NCBI RefSeq assembly: GCF_048569485.1
Contig: NC_134353.1
Location: 708,448,930-708,512,929 of the forward strand
Length of the DNA stretch: 64,000 nt
From: Anomaloglossus baeobatrachus
Taxonomy: Eukaryota > Chordata > Amphibia > Anura > Aromobatidae
Direction: 5' to 3'
The position numbers and the translations under genes are program-made. Below are positions 54,301-64,000 of this stretch, piece by piece. How positions within the stretch are numbered: the first letter of the stretch is position 1; every line of letters starts with the position of its first letter. The notes under the pieces are model-generated. The model did no database searches, was not told the DNA's origin, and was given only the letters and a program-made list of their open reading frames with translations.

Positions 54301-57300
54301 CTACAGAGGGAAGAGAGAGTGCGCCACAGGGGGCAGAGAGAGAGAGAGTGTGCCACAGGGGGCAGAGAGAGAGAGTGTGCCACAGGGGGCAGAGAGAGAG
54401 AGTGTGCCACAGAGGGGCAGAGAGAGTGCGCTACAGGGGGCAGAGAGAGTGCGCTACAGGGGGCAGAGAGAGTGCGCTACAGGGGACAGAGAGAGTGCGC
54501 TACAGGGGGCAGAGAGAGAGAGAGTGCCACAGGGGGGCAGAGAGAGAGAGAGTGTGCCACAGGGGGCAGAGAGAGAGAGTGTGCTACAGGGGGCAGAGAG
54601 AGAGAGTGTGCCACAGAGGGGTAGAGAGAGTGCGCTACAGGGGGCAGAGAGAGAGCGCTACAGGGGGCAGAGAGAGTGCGCTACAGGGGGCAGAGAGAGT
54701 GCGCTACAGGGGGCAGAGAGAGTGCGCTACAGGGGGCAGAGAGAGTGCGCTACAGGGGGCAGAGAGAGAGAGAGTGCGCTACAGAGGGGCAGAGAGAGTG
54801 CGCTACAGAGGGCAGAGAGAGTGTGCTACAGGGGGCAGAGAGAGTGCGCTACAGAGGGGCAGAGAGAGTGCGCTACAGAGGGGCAGAGAGAGTGCGCTAC
54901 AGAGGGAAGAGAGAGTGCGCCACAGGGGGCAGAGAGAGAGAGAGTGTGCCACAGGGGGCAGAGAGAGAGAGTGTGCCACAGAGGGGCAGAGAGAGTGCGC
55001 TACAGGGGGCAGAGAGAGTGCGCTACAGGGGACAGAGAGAGTGCGCTACAGGGGACAGAGAGAGTGCGCTACAGGGGGCAGAGAGAGAGAGAGTGCGCCA
55101 CAGGGGGCAGAGAGAGAGAGTGTGCCACAGGGGGCAGAGAGAGAGAGTGTGCCACAGAGGGGCAGAGAGAGTGCGCTACAGGGGGCAGAGAGAGAGAGTG
55201 TGCCACAGAGGGGCAGAGAGAGTGCGCTACAGGGGGCAGAGAGAGAGCGCTACAGGGGGCAGAGAGAGTGCGCTACAGGGGGCAGAGAGAGTGCGCTACA
55301 GGGGGCAGAGAGAGTGCGCTACAGAGGGCAGAGAGAGTGCGCTACAGAGGGCAGAGAGAGTGCGCTACAGGGGGCAGAGAGAGTGTGCTACAGGGGGCAG
55401 AGAGAGAGAGTGTGCTACAGGGGGCAGAGAGAGAGAGAGTGTGCTACAGAGGGGCAGAGAGAGTGCGCTACAGAGGGGCAGAGAGAGTGCGCTACAGAGG
55501 GCAGAGAGAGTGCGCTACAGAGGGGCAGAGAGAGTGCGCTACAGAGGGCAGAGAGAGTGCGCTACAGAGGGGCAGAGAGAGTGCGCTACAGAGGGGCAGA
55601 GAGAGTGCGCTACAGAGGGGCAGAGAGAGTGCGCTACAGAGGGCAGAGAGAGTGCGCTACAGAGGGGCAGAGAGAGTGCGCTACAGGGGGCAGAGAGAGA
55701 GAGAGTGTGCCACAGGGGGCAGAGAGAGAGAGAGTGCGCTACAGGGGGCAGAGAGAGAGAGAGTGCGCTACAGAGGGGCAGAGAGAGTGCGCTACAGAGG
55801 GCAGAGAGAGTGTGCTACAGGGGGCAGAGAGAGAGTGCTACAGAGGGGCAGAGAGAGTGCGCTACAGAGGGCAGAGAGAGTGTGCTACAGGGGGCAGAGA
55901 GAGAGTGCGCTACAGAGGGGCAGAGAGAGTGCGCTACAGGGGGCAGAGAGAGTGCGCTACAGGGGGCAGAGAGAGTGCGCTACAGGGGGCAGAGAGAGTG
56001 CGCTACAGGGGGCAGAGAGAGAGAGTGTGCTACAGGGGGCAGAGAGAGTGCGCTACAGGGGGCAGAGAGAGTGTGCTACAGAGGGGCAGAGAGAGTGCGC
56101 TACAGAGGGGCAGAGAGAGTGCGCTACAGAGGGGCAGAGAGAGTGCGCTACAGAGGGGCAGAGAGAGTGCGCTACAGAGGGGCAGAGAGAGTGCGCTACA
56201 GAGGGGCAGAGAGAGTGCGCTACAGAGGGGCAGAGAGAGTGCGCTACAGAGGGGCAGAGAGAGTGCGCTACAGAGGGGCAGAGAGAGTGCGCTACAGAGG
56301 GCAGAGAGAGAGTGCTACAGAGGGGCAGAGAGAGAGTGCTACAGAGGGGCAGAGAGAGTGCGCTACAGAGGGCAGAGAGAGTGCGCTACAGGGGGCAGAG
56401 AGAGAGTGCGCTACAGAGGGGCAGAGAGAGTGCGCTACAGAGGGGCAGAGAGAGTGCGCTACAGAGGGGCAGAGAGAGTGCGCTACAGAGGGGCAGAGAG
56501 AGTGCGCTACAGAGGGCAGAGAGAGTGCGCTACAGAGGGCAGAGAGAGAGAGTGTGCTACAGGGGGCAGAGAGAGTGCGCTACAGAGGGCAGAGAGAGTG
56601 TGCTACAGAGGGGCAGAGAGAGTGCGCTACAGAGGGCAGAGAGAGAGAGTGTGCTACAGGGGGCAGAGAGAGTGCGCTACAGAGGGGCAGAGAGAGTGCG
56701 CTACAGAGGGGCAGAGAGAGTGCGCTACAGAGGGAAGAGAGAGTGCGCCACAGGGGGCAGAGAGAGAGAGAGTGTGCCACAGGGGGCAGAGAGAGAGAGT
56801 GTGCCACAGGGGGCAGAGAGAGAGAGTGTGCCACAGAGGGGCAGAGAGAGTGCGCTACAGGGGGCAGAGAGAGTGCGCTACAGGGGACAGAGAGAGTACG
56901 CTACAGGGGGCAGAGAGAGAGAGAGTGTGCCACAGGGGGCAGAGAGAGAGAGTGTGCCACAGGGGGCAGAGAGAGAGAGTGTGGCACAGGGGGCAGAGAG
57001 AGAGAGTGTGCCACAGAGGGGCAGAGAGAGTGCACTACAGGGGGCAGAGAGAGTGCGCTACAGGGGGCAGAGAGAGTGCGCTACAGGGGACAGAGAGAGT
57101 GCGCTACAGGGGGCAGAGAGAGTGCGCTACAGGGGGCAGAGAGAGTGCGCTACAGGGGGCAGAGAGAGTGCGCTACAGAGGGGCAGAGAGAGAGTGCTAC
57201 AGAGGGGCAGAGAGAGTGCGCTACAGAGGGCAGAGAGAGTGTGCTACAGGGGGCAGAGAGAGAGTGTGCTACAGAGGGGCAGAGAGAGTGCGCTACAGAG

Positions 57301-60300
57301 GGGCAGAGAGAGAGTGCTACAGAGGGGCAGAGAGAGTGCGCTACAGAGGGCAGAGAGAGTGCGCTACAGGGGGCAGAGAGAGAGTGTGCTACAGAGGGGC
57401 AGAGAGAGTGCGCTACAGAGGGGCAGAGAGAGTGCGCTACAGAGGGGCAGAGAGAGTGCGCTACAGAGGGGCAGAGAGAGTGCGCTACAGAGGGCAGAGA
57501 GAGTGCGCTACAGAGGGCAGAGAGAGAGAGTGCGCTATAGAGGGCAGAGAGAGTGCGCTACAGAGGGCAGAGAGAGAGAGTGTGCTACAGGGGGCAGAGA
57601 GAGTGCGCTACAGAGGGCAGAGAGAGTGTGCTACAGAGGGGCAGAGAGAGTGCGCTACAGAGGGCAGAGAGAGAGAGTGTGCTACAGGGGGCAGAGAGAG
57701 TGCGCTACAGAGGGGCAGAGAGAGTGCGCTACAGAGGGGCAGAGAGAGTGCGCTACAGAGGGAAGAGAGAGTGCGCCACAGGGGGCAGAGAGAGAGAGAG
57801 TGTGCCACAGGGGGCAGAGAGAGAGAGTGTGCCACAGGGGGCAGAGAGAGAGAGTGTGCCACAGAGGGGCAGAGAGAGTGCGCTACAGGGGGCAGAGAGA
57901 GTGCGCTACAGGGGACAGAGAGAGTACGCTACAGGGGGCAGAGAGAGAGAGAGTGTGCCACAGGGGGCAGAGAGAGAGAGAGTGTGCCACAGGGGGCAGA
58001 GAGAGAGAGTGTGCCACAGGGGGCAGAGAGAGAGAGTGTGCCACAGGGGGCAGAGAGAGAGAGTGTGCCACAGGGGGCAGAGAGAGAGAGTGTGCCACAG
58101 AGGGGCAGAGAGAGTGCGCTACAGGGGGCAGAGAGAGTGCGCTACAGGGGGCAGAGAGAGTGCGCTACAGGGGGCAGAGAGAGTGCGCTACAGGGGGCAG
58201 AGAGAGTGCGCTACAGGGGGCAGAGAGAGTGCGCTACAGGGGGCAGAGAGAGAGAGAGTGCGCTACAGAGGGGCAGAGAGAGTGCGCTACAGAGGGCAGA
58301 GAGAGTGTGCTACAGGGGGCAGAGAGAGAGTGCTATAGAGGGGCAGAGAGAGTGCGCTACAGAGGGCAGAGAGAGTGTGCTACAGGGGGCAGAGAGAGAG
58401 TGCGCTACAGAGGGGCAGAGAGAGTGCGCTACAGAGGGGCAGAGAGAGTGCGCTACAGAGGGGCAGAGAGAGTGCGCTACAGAGGGCAGAGAGAGAGAGT
58501 GTGCTACAGGGGGCAGAGAGAGTGCGCTACAGAGGGCAGAGAGAGTGTGCTACAGAGGGGCAGAGAGAGTGCGCTACAGAGGGCAGAGAGAGAGAGTGTG
58601 CTACAGGGGGCAGAGAGAGTGCGCTACAGAGGGGCAGAGAGAGTGCGCTACAGAGGGGCAGAGAGAGTGCGCTACAGAGGGAAGAGAGAGTGCGCCACAG
58701 GGGGCAGAGAGAGAGAGAGTGTGCCACAGGGGGCAGAGAGAGAGAGTGTGCCACAGGGGGCAGAGAGAGAGAGTGTGCCACAGAGGGGCAGAGAGAGTGC
58801 GCTACAGGGGGCAGAGAGAGTGCGCTACAGGGGACAGAGAGAGTACGCTACAGGGGGCAGAGAGAGAGAGAGTGTGCCACAGGGGGCAGAGAGAGAGAGT
58901 GTGCCACAGGGGGCAGAGAGAGAGAGTGTGCCACAGGGGGCAGAGAGAGAGAGTGTGCCACAGAGGGGCAGAGAGAGTGCGCTACAGGGGGCAGAGAGAG
59001 TGCGCTACAGGGGGCAGAGAGAGTGCGCTACAGGGGGCAGAGAGAGTGCGCTACAGGGGGCAGAGAGAGTGCGCTACAGGGGGCAGAGAGAGTGCGCTAC
59101 AGGGGGCAGAGAGAGTGCGCTACAGGGGGCAGAGAGAGAGAGAGTGCGCTACAGAGGGGCAGAGAGAGTGCGCTACAGAGGGCAGAGAGAGTGCGCTACA
59201 GAGGGCAGAGAGAGTGTGCTACAGGGGGCAGAGAGAGTGCGCTACAGAAGGCAGAGAGAGAGTGCGCTACAGAAGGCAGAGAGAGAGTGCGCTACAGAGG
59301 GGCAGAGAGAGTGCGCTACAGAGGGGCAGAGAGAGTGCGCTACAGAGGGCAGAGAGAGTGCGCTACAGAGGGCAGAGAGAGTGCGCTACAGAGGGCAGAG
59401 AGAGTGCGCTACAGAGGGCAGAGAGAGTGCGCTACAGAGGGCAGAGAGAGTGCGCTACAGAGGGCAGAGAGAGTGCGCTACAGGGGGCAGAGAGAGTGCG
59501 CTACAGGGGGCAGAGAGAGAGAGAGAGTGTGCTACAGGGGGCAGAGAGAGAGAGAGTGTGCTACAGAGGGGCAGAGAGAGTGCGCTACAGAGGGGCAGAG
59601 AGAGTGCGCTACAGAGGGCAGAGAGAGTGCGCTACAGAGGGGCAGAGAGAGTGCGCTACAGAGGGCAGAGAGAGTGCGCTACAGAGGGGCAGAGAGAGTG
59701 CGCTACAGAGGGGCAGAGAGAGTGCGCTACAGAGGGGCAGAGAGAGTGCGCTACAGAGGGCAGAGAGAGTGCGCTACAGAGGGGCAGAGAGAGTGCGCTA
59801 CAGAGGGGCAGAGAGAGTGCGCTACAGAGGGGCAGAGAGAGTGCGCTACAGAGGGGCAGAGAGAGTGCGCTACAGGGGGCAGAGAGAGTGCGCTACAGGG
59901 GGCAGAGAGAGTGCGCTACAGGGGGCAGAGAGAGTGCGCTACAGGGGGCAGAGAGAGTGCGCTACAGGGGGCAGAGAGAGAGAGTGTGCTACAGGGGGCA
60001 GAGAGAGTGTGCTACAGGGGGCAGAGAGAGTGTGCTACAGGGGGCAGAGAGAGTGTGCTACAGGGGGCAGAGAGAGTGCGCTACAGAGGGGCAGAGAGAG
60101 TGCGCTACAGAGGGGCAGAGAGAGTGCGCTACAGAGGGGCAGAGAGAGTGCGCTACAGAGGGGCAGAGAGAGTGCGCTACAGAGGGGCAGAGAGAGTGCG
60201 CTACAGAGGGGCAGAGAGAGTGCGCTACAGAGGGGCAGAGAGAGTGCGCTACAGAGGGCAGAGAGAGTGTGCTACAGAGGGCAGAGAGAGAGTGCTACAG

Positions 60301-63300
60301 AGGGCAGAGAGAGAGTGCTACAGAGGGGCAGAGAGAGTGCGCTACAGAGGGCAGAGAGAGAGTGTGCTACAGGGGGCAGAGAGAGAGTGTGCTACAGAGG
60401 GGCAGAGAGAGTGCGCTACAGAGGGGCAGAGAGAGTGCGCTACAGAGGGGCAGAGAGAGTGCGCTACAGAGGGGCAGAGAGAGTGCGCTACAGAGGGCAG
60501 AGAGAGTGCGCTACAGAGGGGCAGAGAGAGTGCGCTACAGAGGGGCAGAGAGAGTGCGCTACAGAGGGGCAGAGAGAGTGCGCTACAGAGGGGCAGAGAG
60601 AGTGCGCTACAGAGGGGCAGAGAGAGTGCGCTACAGAGGGCAGAGAGAGTGCGCTACAGAGGGCAGAGAGAGAGAGTGTGCTACAGGGGGCAGAGAGAGT
60701 GCGCTACAGAGGGCAGAGAGAGTGCGCTACAGAGGGGCAGAGAGAGTGCGCTACAGAGGGGCAGAGAGAGAGAGTGTGCTACAGAGGGGCAGAGAGAGTG
60801 CGCTACAGAGGGGCAGAGAGAGTGCGCTACAGAGGGGCAGAGAGAGTGCGCTACAGAGGGGCAGAGAGAGTGCGCTACAGAGGGAAGAGAAAGTGCGCCA
60901 CAGGGGGCAGAGAGAGAGAGAGTGTGCCACAGGGGGCAGAGAGAGAGAGTGTGCCACAGGGGGCAGAGAGAGAGAGTGTGCCACAGAGGGGCAGAGAGAG
61001 TGCGCTACAGGGGGCAGAGAGAGTGCGCTACAGGGGACAGAGAGAGTACGCTACAGGGGGCAGAGAGAGAGAGAGTGTGCCACAGGGGGCAGAGAGAGAG
61101 AGTGTGCCACAGGGGGCAGAGAGAGAGAGTGTGCCACAGGGGGCAGAGAGAGAGAGTGTGCCACAGGGGGCAGAGAGAGAGAGTGTGCCACAGGGGGCAG
61201 AGAGAGAGAGTGTGCCACAGAGGGGCAGAGAGAGTGCGCTACAGGGGGCAGAGAGAGTGCGCTACAGGGGGCAGAGAGAGTGCGCTACAGGGGGCAGAGA
61301 GAGTGTGCTACAGGGGGCAGAGAGAGTGCGCTACAGGGGGCAGAGAGAGTGCGCTACAGGGGGCAGAGAGAGTGCGCTACAGGGGGCAGAGAGAGTGCGC
61401 TACAGGGGGCAGAGAGAGTGCGCTACAGGGGGCAGAGAGAGTGCGCTACAGGGGGCAGAGAGAGTGCGCTACAGGGGGCAGAGAGAGAGAGAGTGCGCTA
61501 CAGAGGGGCAGAGAGAGTGCGCTACAGAGGGCAGAGAGAGTGTGCTACAGGGGGCAGAGAGAGTGCGCTACAGAAGGCAGAGAGAGAGTGCGCTACAGAG
61601 GGGCAGAGAGAGTGCGCTACAGAGGGGCAGAGAGAGTGCGCTACAGAGGGCAGAGAGAGTGCGCTACAGAGGGCAGAGAGAGTGCGCTACAGAGGGCAGA
61701 GAGAGTGCGCTACAGGGGGCAGAGAGAGTGCGCTACAGGGGGCAGAGAGAGTGTGCTACAGGGGGCAGAGAGAGAGAGAGTGTGCTACAGGGGGCAGAGA
61801 GAGAGAGAGTGTGCTACAGAGGGGCAGAGAGAGTGCGCTACAGAGGGGCAGAGAGAGTGCGCTACAGAGGGCAGAGAGAGTGCGCTACAGAGGGGCAGAG
61901 AGAGTGCGCTACAGAGGGCAGAGAGAGTGCGCTACAGAGGGGCAGAGAGAGTGCGCTACAGAGGGGCAGAGAGAGTGCGCTACAGAGGGGCAGAGAGAGT
62001 GCGCTACAGAGGGCAGAGAGAGTGCGCTACAGAGGGGCAGAGAGAGTGCGCTACAGAGGGCAGAGAGAGTGCGCTACAGGGGGCAGAGAGAGTGCGCTAC
62101 AGGGGGCAGAGAGAGTGCGCTACAGGGGGCAGAGAGAGTGCGCTACAGGGGGCAGAGAGAGAGAGTGTGCTACAGGGGGCAGAGAGAGTGCGCTACAGGG
62201 GGCAGAGAGAGTGTGCTACAGAGGGGCAGAGAGAGTGCGCTACAGAGGGGCAGAGAGAGTGCGCTACAGAGGGGCAGAGAGAGTGCGCTACAGAGGGCAG
62301 AGAGAGTGTGCTACAGAGGGCAGAGAGAGTGTGCTACAGAGGGCAGAGAGAGTGCGCTACAGAGGGGCAGAGAGAGTGCGCTACAGAGGGCAGAGAGAGT
62401 GTGCTACAGGGGGCAGAGAGAGAGTGTGCTACAGAGGGGCAGAGAGAGTGCGCTACAGAGGGGCAGAGAGAGTGCGCTACAGAGGGGCAGAGAGAGTGCG
62501 CTACAGAGGGCAGAGAGAGTGCGCTACAGAGGGCAGAGAGAGAGAGTGTGCTACAGGGGGCAGAGAGAGTGCGCTACAGAGGGCAGAGAGAGTGTGCTAC
62601 AGAGGGGCAGAGAGAGTGCGCTACAGAGGGCAGAGAGAGAGAGTGTGCTACAGGGGGCAGAGAGAGTGCGCTACAGAGGGGCAGAGAGAGTGCGCTACAG
62701 AGGGGCAGAGAGAGTGCGCCACAGGGGGCAGAGAGAGAGAGAGTGTGCCACAGGGGGCATAGAGAGAGAGTGTGCCACAGGGGGCAGAGAGAGAGAGTGT
62801 GCCACAGAGGGGCAGAGAGAGTGCGCTACAGGGGGCAGAGAGAGTGCGCTACAGGGGACAGAGAGAGTGCGCTACAGGGGACAGAGAGAGTACGCTACAG
62901 GGGGCAGAGAGAGAGAGAGTGTGCCACAGGGGGCAGAGAGAGAGAGTGTGCCACAGGGGGCAGAGAGAGAGAGTGTGCCACAGGGGGCAGAGAGAGAGAG
63001 TGTGCCACAGAGGGGCAGAGAGAGTGCGCTACAGGGGGCAGAGAGAGTGCGCTACAGGGGGCAGAGAGAGTGCGCTACAGGGGGCAGAGAGAGTGCGCTA
63101 CAGGGGGCAGAGAGAGTGCGCTACAGGGGGCAGAGAGAGTGCGCTACAGGGGGCAGAGAGAGTGCGCTACAGGGGGCAGAGAGAGTGCGCTACAGGGGGC
63201 AGAGAGAGAGAGAGTGCGCTACAGAGGGGCAGAGAGAGTGCGCTACAGAGGGCAGAGAGAGTGTGCTACAGGGGGCAGAGAGAGAGTGCTACAGAGGGGC

Positions 63301-64000
63301 AGAGAGAGTGCGCTACAGAGGGCAGAGAGAGTGCGCTACAGGGGGCAGAGAGAGAGTGTGCTACAGAGGGGCAGAGAGAGTGCGCTACAGAGGGGCAGAG
63401 AGTGCGCTACAGAGGGGCAGAGAGAGTGCGCTACAGAGGGCAGAGAGAGAGAGTGTGCTACAGGGGGCAGAGAGAGTGCGCTACAGAGGGCAGAGAGAGT
63501 GTGCTACAGAGGGGCAGAGAGAGTGCGCTACAGAGGGCAGAGAGAGAGAGTGTGCTACAGGGGGCAGAGAGAGTGCGCTACAGAGGGGCAGAGAGAGTGC
63601 GCTACAGAGGGGCAGAGAGAGTGCGCTACAGAGGGGCAGAGAGAGTGCGCTACAGAGGGAAGAGAGAGTGCGCCACAGGGGGCAGAGAGAGAGAGAGTGT
63701 GCCACAGGGGGCAGAGAGAGAGAGTGTGCCACAGGGGGCAGAGAGAGAGAGTGTGCCACAGAGGGGCAGAGAGAGTGCGCTACAGGGGGCAGAGAGAGTG
63801 CGCTACAGGGGGCAGAGAGAGTACGCTACAGGGGGCAGAGAGAGAGAGAGTGTGCCACAGGGGGCAGAGAGAGAGAGTGTGCCACAGGGGGCAGAGAGAG
63901 AGAGTGTGCCACAGGGGGCAGAGAGAGAGAGTGTGCCACAGGGGGCAGAGAGAGAGAGTGTGCCACAGGGGGCAGAGAGAGAGAGTGTGCCACAGAGGGG
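45301..64000 (+). repeat. Intron 1 minisatellite, >=18.7 kb, about 22-bp units
   Basis: Uninterrupted tandem units run to the window end. The basic unit is AGAGAGTGCGCTACAGAGGGC (21 bp). Variants have an extra G (GGGGC), GGGGG in place of GAGGG, extra GA pairs (up to GAGAGAGAGAG), TGTGC for TGCGC, CCACAG for CTACAG, and rarer marker units (GGGAAGAGAG, GTGTTACAG, CAGAAGGC, GTACGC). Roughly 800 units are present. The plus strand is purine-rich. None of the unit's three plus frames contains a stop, so frames of thousands of residues (for example 45,300-62,762) are artefacts and are not annotated as genes. There is higher-order structure with a 2,526-bp period. Confidence 0.95.

Noticed and set aside
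45300-62762. Open frames of thousands of residues (RESALQRG-, ECATEGQR-type repeats) on the plus strand
   Set aside because: The repeat unit contains no stop codon in any plus frame, units are not multiples of three in length, and all frames stay open. These are artefacts of the minisatellite, not a giant protein.

Overview
The window looks like nuclear DNA of a frog (probably a neobatrachian anuran). It holds two DIRS-type retrotransposons of a lineage abundant in amphibians, many TTAA-, TA- and 8-bp-target DNA-transposon derivatives with anuran-looking ends, several long-terminal-repeat (LTR) insertions and a great deal of tandem repeat. Only one stretch is convincingly a host gene: a first exon at 44,094-44,322 with a signal peptide and a ten-cysteine somatomedin-B domain, most like SBSPON (RPE-spondin). 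It ends in a consensus splice donor. There is no sign of prokaryotic or organellar sequence, and I saw no RNA genes.

Layout. 1-2,614: foldback elements, an interspersed repeat and a TATACACA microsatellite. 2,615-6,515: 5'-truncated DIRS copy, plus strand. 6,516-13,316: a 570-bp TIR element, nested hAT-like elements with an internal 34-bp minisatellite, a solo LTR and a 520-bp tandem duplication. 13,317-20,130: TTAA-target elements, a GCACACACC-type minisatellite and a second 570-bp TIR element. 20,940-24,442: a 30-bp-unit minisatellite split by a solo LTR, then another solo LTR. 24,868-25,345: a long-TIR element. 25,624-30,343: a complete two-LTR element on the minus strand whose only large frame encodes a protein with a cold-shock domain. 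30,344-34,545: a MITE, a 39-bp minisatellite, a hAT-like element with a 25-bp minisatellite, and an LTR fragment. About 34,790-43,550: an old repeat holding a hairpin element, which in turn holds a near-whole DIRS copy (35,895-41,755), plus a Harbinger-like MITE. 43,800-44,322: CpG-rich promoter and exon 1. 44,323-64,000: intron 1, almost entirely a minisatellite of about 22 bp units that starts at the splice donor, is interrupted once by a LINE fragment, and runs off the window.

The two observations I consider most worth following are (1) the non-autonomous LTR element carrying a Y-box-like cold-shock domain in place of recognisable gag/pol, and (2) the intronic minisatellite of at least 19 kb, with a 2,526-bp higher-order period, that begins at the splice donor of the SBSPON-like exon. 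A third is that the DIRS ends form an apparent 308-309-nt exon cassette bounded by good splice signals on both strands. All family assignments come from reading the sequence; no searches were run.
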